Shown here: positions 26,361 to 34,506 of the stretch, piece after piece | Layout of the letters: each line of letters begins with the position of its first letter | How positions within the stretch are numbered: the first letter of the stretch is position 1 | NCBI GenBank assembly: GCA_963770635.1 | Contig: CAVYQI010000006.1 | Coordinates: forward strand, 248,001 to 312,000 | From: DASZIT01 sp963770635 | Lineage (GTDB): Bacteria > Actinomycetota > Acidimicrobiia > Acidimicrobiales > RAAP-2 | DNA: 64,000 bases | Direction of reading: 5' to 3' | Position numbers and translations under genes: made by a program | The notes under the pieces: generated by a model | What the model was told of the DNA's origin: nothing | What the model saw: only the letters and a program-made list of their open reading frames with translations | The model's database searches: none

Positions 26361-28112
26361 ATGGAAGAAGGTAGAGCCATCAGCACCGTCCCACCCGACG
26401 CGACCAACGCGCCGGTCCCGCCTTCGCCGGTGGCCCCGATCGACCTTTCCGATCCCCCACCCTGGCGCTCGGCCCGGCTGCGTTTCGTGCATCATCGCCA
26501 GCACCCGGTGATACCGCGGCGGGGACGGGTGGCGTTGCCGGCGATCGTGGCCGGAGTCGGGTTGGCGCTGTCCCTACCCCCGTGGGGATTCTGGATCCTG
26601 GCCTTTCCATCCGCCGGTCTGCTCTGGTGGCGCCTCGGTGATCTCCGCCCCCGCACCCGACTGTGGGCCGGATGGCTGGCCGGGCTCGGCTGCTTCATTC
26701 CGGGGTTGGCCTGGGCCCGGGCGTTCACCTGGCCCGGGGCCATCGTCCTCATCGCCGTCGAGGCGCTGTTCCCGGCGGTGGCGTGTCTGGTGGTCCCGGC
26801 CCGACCCCTGCTGGCCCGGGCGTTGACCTTCCCCGCCGCCCTCACCCTGGCCGAAGCCCTGCGACAAACCTGGCCGTTCGGGGGTTTGCCGATCGGTGGG
26901 GTGTTCCTGGGCCAGGCCGACGGGCCGGTGCTGGCGCTGGCCCGGCTGGGCGGGCCGTTGGCCTTGACCGGCGGGGTCTTCATCGGCGGGGTGGCGGTGG
27001 CCGCCGTCATCGAAGCCGTCCTGACGTCGGCCCGCGACCAACGACGGGCCCGCGCTTTTGCCCGCACCGAGTTGGCCGAACCGACCACCGTCAGGGACAC
27101 CCTCGCCGGCCACGGACCGATGGCCCTGGTCGGGGTGGCGGCGGCGATCGCCCTGATCGGCGCGACCATCATCGCCACCCACGCACCGGACGGCGGTCCC
27201 TCCCGGGGCACGGTGACCGCTGCCGCCATCCAAGGTGGCGGGGTGCGCGGCTTCCGGAAGTCACAGGTGGACCCGGCCGTGGTGCTGGCTGCCCAACAGT
27301 CGGCCACCCAAAAGATGCAGCAGTTGGACGGAGGCCACGCCCCCCAGCTGGTGCTCTGGCCCGAGGATGTGGTGTCGCTCGACACCAACCTCGACGGGAC
27401 CGCCGAGGCAGCCAACCTCTCGGCTCTGGCCCGGTCACTGCACACCACCCTGGTGGTCGGCGTCACCGAGTCGGTGTCGGCCACCACCTTTCGCAACGAG
27501 ATGGTGGCCTGGGGACCGGACGGCAGGCTGGTCGACCGCTTCGAAAAGGTCCACCGGGTGCCGTTCGGGGAGTACGTGCCGTTCCGGGGGTTCTTCGCCC
27601 ATTTTGCCGACCTCTCGTCGGTTCCCCTCGACGCCATCCCCGGGACGGGGTCGGGGCTCATGACCACCCCGGCCGCTCCGCTCGGGGCGCTGGTCTCCTT
27701 CGAGGTGTTCTACGCCGACCGGGGTCGACCCTCGGTACGCAATGGGGCACAGGTCTTGATCGTGCCCACCAACACCTCCTCCTACGCCAGCGCTCAGGTC
27801 CCCACCCAAGAGATCGCCGCCTCCGAGATCCAGGCCACCGAGGAGGGCCGGGACCTGTTGCAGGCCGCTCCCACCGGATTCAGCGCCGTCGTCACCAACC
27901 GCGGGCGGCTGGTCACCCGGACCTCGCTCGGTAACCAGCAGATCGTGTTCGCCGACCTGTCCCGCCGGTCGGGGTGGACCGTCTACGTTCGCTTTGGCGA
28001 CGGCCCCCCACTGGTGTTGGCCGGCCTCGCGCTGCTGGCCGGATGGTTCATGGCCACCCGCCGGCCGTCGGGCCTGAGGTCGGTGTCCGACTCCGACTCC
28101 GAGCCGAGCTGA
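26361..28112 (+). CDS. lnt: Apolipoprotein N-acyltransferase-like protein without the catalytic Cys
   Basis: The ATG at 26361 gives 583 residues; the longer frame runs antisense through the IS element. Helices cover about residues 50-275 (GVGLALSLPPWGFWILAFPS onward), with a last helix near 545. The nitrilase-like domain (about 288-530) shows the catalytic Glu in LVLWPEDVV and Lys in FEKVHRVPFGEYVPF. The third residue, Cys387 of the E. coli enzyme, is Ser here (GALVSFEVFYADRGR; TCC codon). The rest of the pocket is kept. It should transfer a third acyl chain to lipoproteins in the membrane, but activity with Ser is unproven. Confidence 0.82.
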   Translation: MEEGRAISTVPPDATNAPVPPSPVAPIDLSDPPPWRSARLRFVHHRQHPVIPRRGRVALPAIVAGVGLALSLPPWGFWILAFPSAGLLWWRLGDLRPRTRLWAGWLAGLGCFIPGLAWARAFTWPGAIVLIAVEALFPAVACLVVPARPLLARALTFPAALTLAEALRQTWPFGGLPIGGVFLGQADGPVLALARLGGPLALTGGVFIGGVAVAAVIEAVLTSARDQRRARAFARTELAEPTTVRDTLAGHGPMALVGVAAAIALIGATIIATHAPDGGPSRGTVTAAAIQGGGVRGFRKSQVDPAVVLAAQQSATQKMQQLDGGHAPQLVLWPEDVVSLDTNLDGTAEAANLSALARSLHTTLVVGVTESVSATTFRNEMVAWGPDGRLVDRFEKVHRVPFGEYVPFRGFFAHFADLSSVPLDAIPGTGSGLMTTPAAPLGALVSFEVFYADRGRPSVRNGAQVLIVPTNTSSYASAQVPTQEIAASEIQATEEGRDLLQAAPTGFSAVVTNRGRLVTRTSLGNQQIVFADLSRRSGWTVYVRFGDGPPLVLAGLALLAGWFMATRRPSGLRSVSDSDSEPS

Positions 28113-28189
28113 CCACGCCGATCAGGGCCCGAGCGCAACCGACACCATCAACCCCCAAACCGGAAGACGAAGGCGTGACTCCTGCGGCG

Positions 28190-28771
28190 CTACTCGTAGT
28201 ACCCCGAGTGGATGTAGACGCACGGGATCCCTTCGGCGTGGAACATGGCGAAGTTGTTGGGGTCATCTTCGAAGGCGAGGCGAAGATCGAATCCGAACGA
28301 TCGCAGCAGCTCCACCTCTTCGCGCTTGAACCGGGTCACGTGGGCGTAGTCCCCCCGGGCCCGCATGACCAACAGGTCCCACCGCAACCCGTAGCGATCG
28401 AGCCAGGCCAACGTCTGGGGCTGCACCCGGAACGGTCGTCCGGTGAGGAGGATCACCTGCAACCGCGAGTCGAGCAGATCCATCAGCCGGGCCAGTTCCT
28501 CGATGACCGGGTCGTCGCCACAGGCGGCGAAGAAGCTGTCCCAGTCTCGCCGGCCATGTTCGAGGAAGTGTTGCCGACCGACCGCGTCGGACAGCACGCC
28601 GTCCACGTCGAACACCACCGCTTCCCCGGGCTCCTGCACGGGCCCCTGCCGCCACGCCCAATTGTCGGGGCCGACCCCCCTGCTCACCAGGACCGGCGTC
28701 GAGCGGGAGTTGGGCGACCGGGGGCCAGAGGCAGCCTGGTCACGCCGTTCTCCCCTGCCCCTGAGCGTCAA
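28190..28771 (-). CDS. HAD-superfamily phosphatase
   Basis: The protein has up to 193 residues, from a TTG at 28771 after AGGAC; a GTG at 28687 is an alternative. All HAD motifs are seen: motif I VVFDVDGVLSDA, motif II VILLTGRPFR, a later Lys in VTRFKREEVELL, and motif IV LAFEDDPNNFAMF. The sequence between motifs I and II is mostly helical (a small cap), and the pattern DVDGVLSD-LTGRP-EDDPNN resembles the phosphatase half of polynucleotide kinase/phosphatase-like HAD enzymes. The substrate is unknown. It is convergent with lnt (28112) and divergent from the MprF-like gene. Confidence 0.75.
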   Translation of the reverse strand: MTLRGRGERRDQAASGPRSPNSRSTPVLVSRGVGPDNWAWRQGPVQEPGEAVVFDVDGVLSDAVGRQHFLEHGRRDWDSFFAACGDDPVIEELARLMDLLDSRLQVILLTGRPFRVQPQTLAWLDRYGLRWDLLVMRARGDYAHVTRFKREEVELLRSFGFDLRLAFEDDPNNFAMFHAEGIPCVYIHSGYYE

Positions 28772-28816
28772 ATCTGTCCTGGCCCATAACGAATGAGCCT
28801 AACCCCGGCGGGACTC

Positions 28817-28831
28817 TACGATTGGGCCAGC
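28817..28831 (+). promoter_or_regulatory. Possible leaderless promoter of the MprF-like gene
   Basis: TACGAT at 28817-28822 is a -10-like hexamer 9 bases before an in-frame GTG (28832). No ribosome site precedes either this GTG or the ATG at 28793, which favours leaderless start at 28832. Confidence 0.3.
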
Positions 28832-31800
28832 GTGACGACATCCACCCCACCAGAGAACGGCAACCAGCCGGTCGAAGATCAGATGCGGCCGACCGGCCGC
28901 CGAGGCGGCACCCCTCCCCCCCGGGTCGAGCCCGGTGTCCGGGTGGTGGACGTTCCCATCGGGCGGCGGGTGGTGGTGGTGAGCGACCTCCTGCTCACCC
29001 CGCAGGCCACCCCCTCGTCGAAGGCGCTCACCGTCGAGTTGGCCCGGGTCCTGGACGCCTGGGACGGCCCGGGAATTCTGATCGTCGCCGGCAACCTCTT
29101 CGACCTCATCGACACCGTTTCCCCGGCGGTCGACGCCGAACGGTGCATGGCCGCCCATCCCGAGCTGCGTGCGTCGATCGGAGCATTCCTCCAGGAGCCG
29201 GAACGACGGATCATCCGTCAGGTCGGCACCCACGAGCCGGGATTTGCCACCGACCCCAACGTGGCGGTGGCGTTGACCGCCCTCGGCGTCGAGCCGTTCG
29301 CGGCCGTGGATCTTCACCTCCATACCGCCACCGGCCTCCGGGTGGTGCGGATCGAGCCGGGGGACCACGCCTATGACTCGGAAGGCCCCATCGACGAGAC
29401 CCGGCACGATCCGGCGGCCGACGCCAAGCCCGGCGCGGTCGGCCAGGCGTTGGCCGGCGAGCGCTGGCGTCACCTGGCCGGTCAGTCCAAGGAGGATGCG
29501 CCGTGGCTCGCGGGGCTGCACCGGCTCAGCGACCCATCGGCCTTGACCCGATTCGTGACCTCCCGAACTCTCTACCGACGGCTCGGGCGCTACGCCTGGT
29601 GGATCCTGGTGCCGTTCGTGGTGCTCGGGTTGCTGCGCCTGGCGGTGAACCCGTGGGTGCTCCAGCACATTGGGTCCGGCGTCCCGGGTCGGGCCCTGCG
29701 AAGCGCGCGTCAAGCCGACTGGGCTGACCAGGTCGAGGTGGCAGGACTCTTCGCCCTGGTGGTGTTGATCGGGTTGGTGGTGGTCCTCGGCCTGTTGAGC
29801 CGCCGGATGTGGTCGATACTCGGTGGGGGTGCCCTCAAGTCGGTCACTTCGGAATCGGTGGCCAACGACACCGCTCGCGAGAACGGTCGCCGGCTGGTCG
29901 GACGTGGCTATGCCGGCCTGATCACCGGCGCCACCTTCCAGTCCGAGCTCACCAATCTCGGGGTCGGGTTCTACGCCAATGTGGGAGCCACCGCCGAAGT
30001 CGTCGATGAGCATCCGGGCAGGCTGGGCCTGCCGCCGATCTTCCTCCACCGGCAGCGGCTCAGCTGGATCGAACTCGAGACCGGCGCCGATCTCCACGTT
30101 CGCCTCCTCTTGGCCGAGAACGATCTCCGGTCACCGAGCCTCCTCGAGCGGTTGCTCAGCACCGGGCACGCCGTCGGGGGCCTCCACCCGGCGGTGGTGG
30201 CGTCCTATCCGAAGGGCGACTCGTGGCCTCCCGCCCCCAATCTGCGACTCGCCCACCGCCGAACCCGAAGAATCCGGCGGTTGGCGTCGATCGGCATCCT
30301 GCTTGCCGGGCTGGTGGACGTCCTGGATGCCATCACCCCCCCACTGCGAGGGCGGCTCCACATCCTCCTCGAGTTCCTCCCTCTCCGGGCCACCGTCGCC
30401 GCCGGAACCCTGGTCGCCCTGGCCGGACTGGCTCTCATCGCCCTGGGCCGCGGCATCCTCCGGGGCCAGCGCCTGGCCTGGCAGGTGGCAGTGGTGCTTC
30501 TCAGCGTCACCCTGGTCCTCCACCTCCTGGCCGGTGGCGACTTCGAAGAGTCGGTCCTGGCTCTGATCGTCCTGGTGGTACTGGTGATCAACCGGTTCGA
30601 ATTCAAGGCCGGCTCCGATTGGCCGTCATTGCGATCGGCGATCGTGGCCCTGGTGTTCGGGGTCATCGGGATCTGCGTGCTGGCCGCGGCATCCATCGAG
30701 ATCTTTGCCCACGTCGGACTCCACCGCCGTCACTTCTCGATCGCCTGGTGGACAGCCCTGTGGGCGGCGGCGCAGCGACTGGTCGGGATCCAGACCGTCG
30801 ACCTCCCGGTGCGGCTCGGGCGGGTCCTGAACCCCACCTTGTTGGTGTTGGGGATCGCCATGGCGGGGGTGACACTGTTTTTGCTGTCCCGCCCGGTGGT
30901 GGACCGCCGGGTGACCAGCGGTCGCGCCGCCGAGTTCCGGGCCCGCGATATCGTCCGCCGGCACGGAGCGTCCACCCTCGACTACTTCGCCCTTCGCACC
31001 GACAAGCAATGGTTCTTCCATCGCGACAGCCTGGTGGCCTACGCCATCTACGGCGGCATCTGCCTCATCTCCCCCGATCCGATCGGACCCGCCAACGAGC
31101 GGGAGCTGGTGTGGATGGCGTTCAGGCGATTCGCCGACAGCCATGGCTGGGTTCCGGCGGTGATGGGCGCCGGCGAGGAATGGCTGCCCATGTACCGCGA
31201 CTCGGGCATGCACCACATTTACCTCGGTGATGAAGCCGTGGTGGACATCCCCGGCTTCTCGCTGGCCGGCGGCGACAAGAAAGGCCTGCGTCAAGCCCAC
31301 AACCGGATCAAGAAGAAGGGCTACACGGTTTCGTTCCACGATCCGGCCCATATATCCCAGGACCTGTCCAAGGAATTGGCCGCGCTGATGAGCCTCAGCC
31401 GGCAGGGGGAGCACGAACGCGGGTTCTCGATGATGCTCGGCCGGGTGTTCGATCCCCGGGACACCGGGATGTTGCTGACCGTGGTCCGGACCCCCGAGGG
31501 CGGAGCGGCGGCCATGTGCCAATTCGTGCCCGCGAGGGGCATCAATGGCTACTCCCTCGACCTCATGAGACGGGACCCCGGGGACCACCCCAACGGGCTC
31601 CTCGACTTCGCCCTCTGTTCCACCATCGAGTACCTGCAGGCCGGCAAGTACGGCGGACTCAGCCTCAACTTCGCCACCCTTCGGTCCACCTTGGCCGGAG
31701 AGAAGGGCGACGGAGCCATGCAACGGGCCGAGCGGTGGTTCCTCAAGCGCCTGTCCAGCTTTGCCCAGATCGAATCCCTCTGGCTGTTCAACGCCAAGTA

Positions 31801-32068
31801 CGACCCCGAGTGGCTTCCGAGGTATGTGGTATTCGATACCGCCGAGCACCTGGTACCGGTGGTCATGGCCATCCTCCGGGCCGAATCGGTCTGGGAGATC
31901 CCGGTCCTGGGCCGGCTCCTGGCTGCCGGCGCGGAGAAACGGATGCTGGCGGCCCAGCACGAGACCCAGGAGTTCATCGCCGCGTCGTTCGGCGACCTCG
32001 ACGGCATGCCCACCGAGTTGATCGAAGAGTCGAACACCCCGAACACCTCGGTCCCGACCGGGCGGTAA
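28832..32068 (+). CDS. Metallophosphoesterase-like/MprF-type lysyltransferase fusion
   Basis: The GTG at 28832 is chosen for its -10 placement; the ATG at 28793 would add 13 residues. The protein of 1078 residues has three parts. Residues 35-170 look like a calcineurin-type phosphoesterase with eroded metal motifs: VVVSDLLLT keeps Asp but lacks DxH, AGNLFDLID replaces GDxxD and QVGTHEPGF replaces GNHD. Residues 230-680 hold about eight to ten membrane helices. Residues 700-1010 are the LPG_synthase_C (DUF2156) domain: HGASTLDYFALRTDKQWFFH, YGGICLISPDPIGP, KKGLRQAHNRIKKKGY and NGLLDFALCSTIEYL. MprF proteins add lysine to phosphatidylglycerol; here the substrate is inferred. Confidence 0.8.
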   Translation: MTTSTPPENGNQPVEDQMRPTGRRGGTPPPRVEPGVRVVDVPIGRRVVVVSDLLLTPQATPSSKALTVELARVLDAWDGPGILIVAGNLFDLIDTVSPAVDAERCMAAHPELRASIGAFLQEPERRIIRQVGTHEPGFATDPNVAVALTALGVEPFAAVDLHLHTATGLRVVRIEPGDHAYDSEGPIDETRHDPAADAKPGAVGQALAGERWRHLAGQSKEDAPWLAGLHRLSDPSALTRFVTSRTLYRRLGRYAWWILVPFVVLGLLRLAVNPWVLQHIGSGVPGRALRSARQADWADQVEVAGLFALVVLIGLVVVLGLLSRRMWSILGGGALKSVTSESVANDTARENGRRLVGRGYAGLITGATFQSELTNLGVGFYANVGATAEVVDEHPGRLGLPPIFLHRQRLSWIELETGADLHVRLLLAENDLRSPSLLERLLSTGHAVGGLHPAVVASYPKGDSWPPAPNLRLAHRRTRRIRRLASIGILLAGLVDVLDAITPPLRGRLHILLEFLPLRATVAAGTLVALAGLALIALGRGILRGQRLAWQVAVVLLSVTLVLHLLAGGDFEESVLALIVLVVLVINRFEFKAGSDWPSLRSAIVALVFGVIGICVLAAASIEIFAHVGLHRRHFSIAWWTALWAAAQRLVGIQTVDLPVRLGRVLNPTLLVLGIAMAGVTLFLLSRPVVDRRVTSGRAAEFRARDIVRRHGASTLDYFALRTDKQWFFHRDSLVAYAIYGGICLISPDPIGPANERELVWMAFRRFADSHGWVPAVMGAGEEWLPMYRDSGMHHIYLGDEAVVDIPGFSLAGGDKKGLRQAHNRIKKKGYTVSFHDPAHISQDLSKELAALMSLSRQGEHERGFSMMLGRVFDPRDTGMLLTVVRTPEGGAAAMCQFVPARGINGYSLDLMRRDPGDHPNGLLDFALCSTIEYLQAGKYGGLSLNFATLRSTLAGEKGDGAMQRAERWFLKRLSSFAQIESLWLFNAKYDPEWLPRYVVFDTAEHLVPVVMAILRAESVWEIPVLGRLLAAGAEKRMLAAQHETQEFIAASFGDLDGMPTELIEESNTPNTSVPTGR

Positions 32069-32261
32069 GCCCCGCTCCGTCCAGAGCACTCCCCCCTCGG
32101 GGTGGGGAAATCGTCAGCCACCCAGGGACCCGATGTCCGCGCCAGGTCAACCCGTCGGCCCCAGGCCCGATTGTGGCTGGTCACGGGCCCGCGGACCATC
32201 AGGCCGGTAGGATGCGCGCTGCGCCGAATGGGCCGGATGAGGCGAGGTGAGGGGACAGCCG

Positions 32262-34469
32262 ATGGCGACGTACTTGTACCGGGTAGGCCGTTGGACGTTC
32301 TCTCATCGCAAGCTGGTGCTCGCCCTCTGGGTGCTCCTCCTGATCATCCTGATCTCGCTCTCGAGCGTGTTCAGCCGCCCGGCCAGCACGGCGTTCTCCA
32401 TTCCTGGGACCCAGTCGCAACAGGCGATCGACCTTCTGAACCAGAAGTTCCCCGGAGCTGCCGGCGCCGCGGCCCAGATGGTCTTCGCGGTACCGGCGGG
32501 CAAGACCCTCACCGAGCCGACCATCGAGTCAGCCGTTGAAGCGTCGGTAGCCCAGGCCAAGAAGGCCCCGCAGGTCAAGCTGGTGAGCGATCCCTACGGC
32601 AAGGGGACCATCTCGGCGAACATGCGCATCGCCTACGCCACTGTCATCTACGCGGTGCCGGTCTCCGGGATCACCCCGGCCGCCCAGCAAGCCCTGGAAC
32701 AGAGCGCGACGCCAGCCCAGAAGGCCGGGGTCCAGGTGGCGTTCGGGGGAGGCGTGGTGACGCCGGCGGCGGCCAAGGACAGCTCGGAGGTGGGTGGCCT
32801 GCTCATCGCCTACATCGTCCTGGCCATCACCCTCGGATCGATGGTCGCCGCCGGGCTCCCGTTGCTCACCGCGCTGATCGGCGTCGGAATCGGCATCTCC
32901 GGTCTCAACGCCCTCGGCGCGGTGATCAGCCTCTCCTCGGCCGCCCCGGTGGTGGCCACCATGTTGGGCCTGGCCGTGGCCATCGACTACGCGGTCTTCA
33001 TCCTCCAGCGATACCGACAACTCCTGGCCACCGGCCTCGAGCCCGGGGAGGCGGCGGCCCGATCAGCCGCTACCGCGGGGAGCGCGGTGGTGTTCGCCGG
33101 CCTCACCGTGGTCATGGCGCTGTGCGGACTCGCGGTGGTGGACATCCCGTTCCTGACGGTGATGGGACTGGCGGCGGCGGGAACGGTCATCGTCGCCGTC
33201 CTCATCGCGGTCACCTTGGTCCCGGCCGTGATCGGGATCGTGGGCGCACGCATCAAGCCGGTCGGCGTTTCGAAGCCACGGCGTCAATCGAGACCGGATC
33301 GCGGCGGCGCCGGTCTTCGTTGGGCCGGAGTCCTCACCCGTCGGCCACTCATCGTGATCGGCATAGGGGCGGTCGTCGTGGTCCTGCTGGCCCTGCCCGC
33401 CCTTGGGCTCAAGCTCGGCCTGCCCGATGCCGGTTCGGATCCACCGGGCTCCACCGGTCGGGTGGCCTACGACCTGCTGGCCGAGGGCTTCGGGCCCGGG
33501 GTGAACGGTCCTCTTACCGTCGTGGTCAACGCCCCGCAGAAGGACAACCCTCAACAGGTGGCGGAAGCCGCGGTCAAGGGCTTGGGTGGGTTGCCCGACG
33601 TCGCGTCGGTGTCGCCTCCGATCCAGAACTCCTCCAAAGACGTGACCATCGTCATCGTCACGCCGAAGAGCAGCCCCTCGTCCGACCAGACGTCCCAGTT
33701 GGTGAACCTGGTCCGCACCGACGCGGTGCAGGTGCAGAAGGCGACCGGGGTCGAAGTCCTGGTCACCGGACCGACTGCGGTCAACATCGACGTGTCCAAC
33801 AAGCTGCAGGCGGCTCTTCCGATCTATCTGGTCGTGGTCATGGGGTTGGGCCTGGTCCTGCTGGCCCTGGTGTTCCGATCCATCCTGGTGCCGCTCAAAT
33901 CCGTCCTCGGATTCCTGTTGAGCATCGTCGCGGCTATGGGGCTGGTGGTCAGCATCTTTCAGGACGGGCACCTCGGGAGTCTGTTCGGGGTCCACAACAC
34001 CGGCCCGGTGGTGAGCTTCTTGCCCATCTTCCTGATCGCCGCCGTCTTTGGGCTGTCCACCGACTACGAAGTCTTTCTCGTCTCCCGGATGTGGGAGGAA
34101 TTCGCCCACACCGATGAAGCAGTACCGTCAGTGGTCAGGGGGTACGGCGAGAGCGCCCGGGTGGTGGTGGCGGCCGGCCTGATCATGATCGGCGTCTTCA
34201 CCAGCTTCGTGTTCTCCGACGACGTGGTGACCAAGGAGATCGGATTCGCGCTGGCCGTCGGGGTTCTGGTTGATGCCTTTCTGGTTCGGCTGACCCTGGT
34301 CCCGGCGGTGATGGCCCTCTTGGGCCGAAGGGCATGGTGGTTGCCACACTGGCTGGACCGGGCCATACCCAATGTCGACATCGAGGGTCTCAAGTTGGAT
34401 GAGAACCTCGCCAAGGAGGCATCCGCGGCGGCGGTCGGCGCGGGAGCACAACCTGACGCTGGTCGCTAG
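32262..34469 (+). CDS. MMPL/RND-family transporter
   Basis: The ATG at 32262 follows GAGGTGAGGGGA; a GTG five codons earlier is possible. The 735-residue protein has the MMPL plan: helix 1 (LVLALWVLLLIILISLSSVF), a periplasmic domain, helices 2-6 with GLAVAIDYAVFILQRYRQLLA (the GxxxDY proton-relay motif), a cytosolic loop of basic residues, helix 7, a second periplasmic domain and helices 8-12 with FGLSTDYEVFLVSRMWEEF, the second Asp-Tyr relay. Such pumps export lipids or hydrophobic compounds using the proton gradient. A TAGGAT -10-like element lies at 32207. The cargo is unknown; nearby envelope genes hint at lipid transport. Confidence 0.88.
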   Translation: MATYLYRVGRWTFSHRKLVLALWVLLLIILISLSSVFSRPASTAFSIPGTQSQQAIDLLNQKFPGAAGAAAQMVFAVPAGKTLTEPTIESAVEASVAQAKKAPQVKLVSDPYGKGTISANMRIAYATVIYAVPVSGITPAAQQALEQSATPAQKAGVQVAFGGGVVTPAAAKDSSEVGGLLIAYIVLAITLGSMVAAGLPLLTALIGVGIGISGLNALGAVISLSSAAPVVATMLGLAVAIDYAVFILQRYRQLLATGLEPGEAAARSAATAGSAVVFAGLTVVMALCGLAVVDIPFLTVMGLAAAGTVIVAVLIAVTLVPAVIGIVGARIKPVGVSKPRRQSRPDRGGAGLRWAGVLTRRPLIVIGIGAVVVVLLALPALGLKLGLPDAGSDPPGSTGRVAYDLLAEGFGPGVNGPLTVVVNAPQKDNPQQVAEAAVKGLGGLPDVASVSPPIQNSSKDVTIVIVTPKSSPSSDQTSQLVNLVRTDAVQVQKATGVEVLVTGPTAVNIDVSNKLQAALPIYLVVVMGLGLVLLALVFRSILVPLKSVLGFLLSIVAAMGLVVSIFQDGHLGSLFGVHNTGPVVSFLPIFLIAAVFGLSTDYEVFLVSRMWEEFAHTDEAVPSVVRGYGESARVVVAAGLIMIGVFTSFVFSDDVVTKEIGFALAVGVLVDAFLVRLTLVPAVMALLGRRAWWLPHWLDRAIPNVDIEGLKLDENLAKEASAAAVGAGAQPDAGR

Positions 34470-34506
34470 CCGCGGGTCGGGCGCGGATGCAAGAGGTCAG
34501 TTCGGG

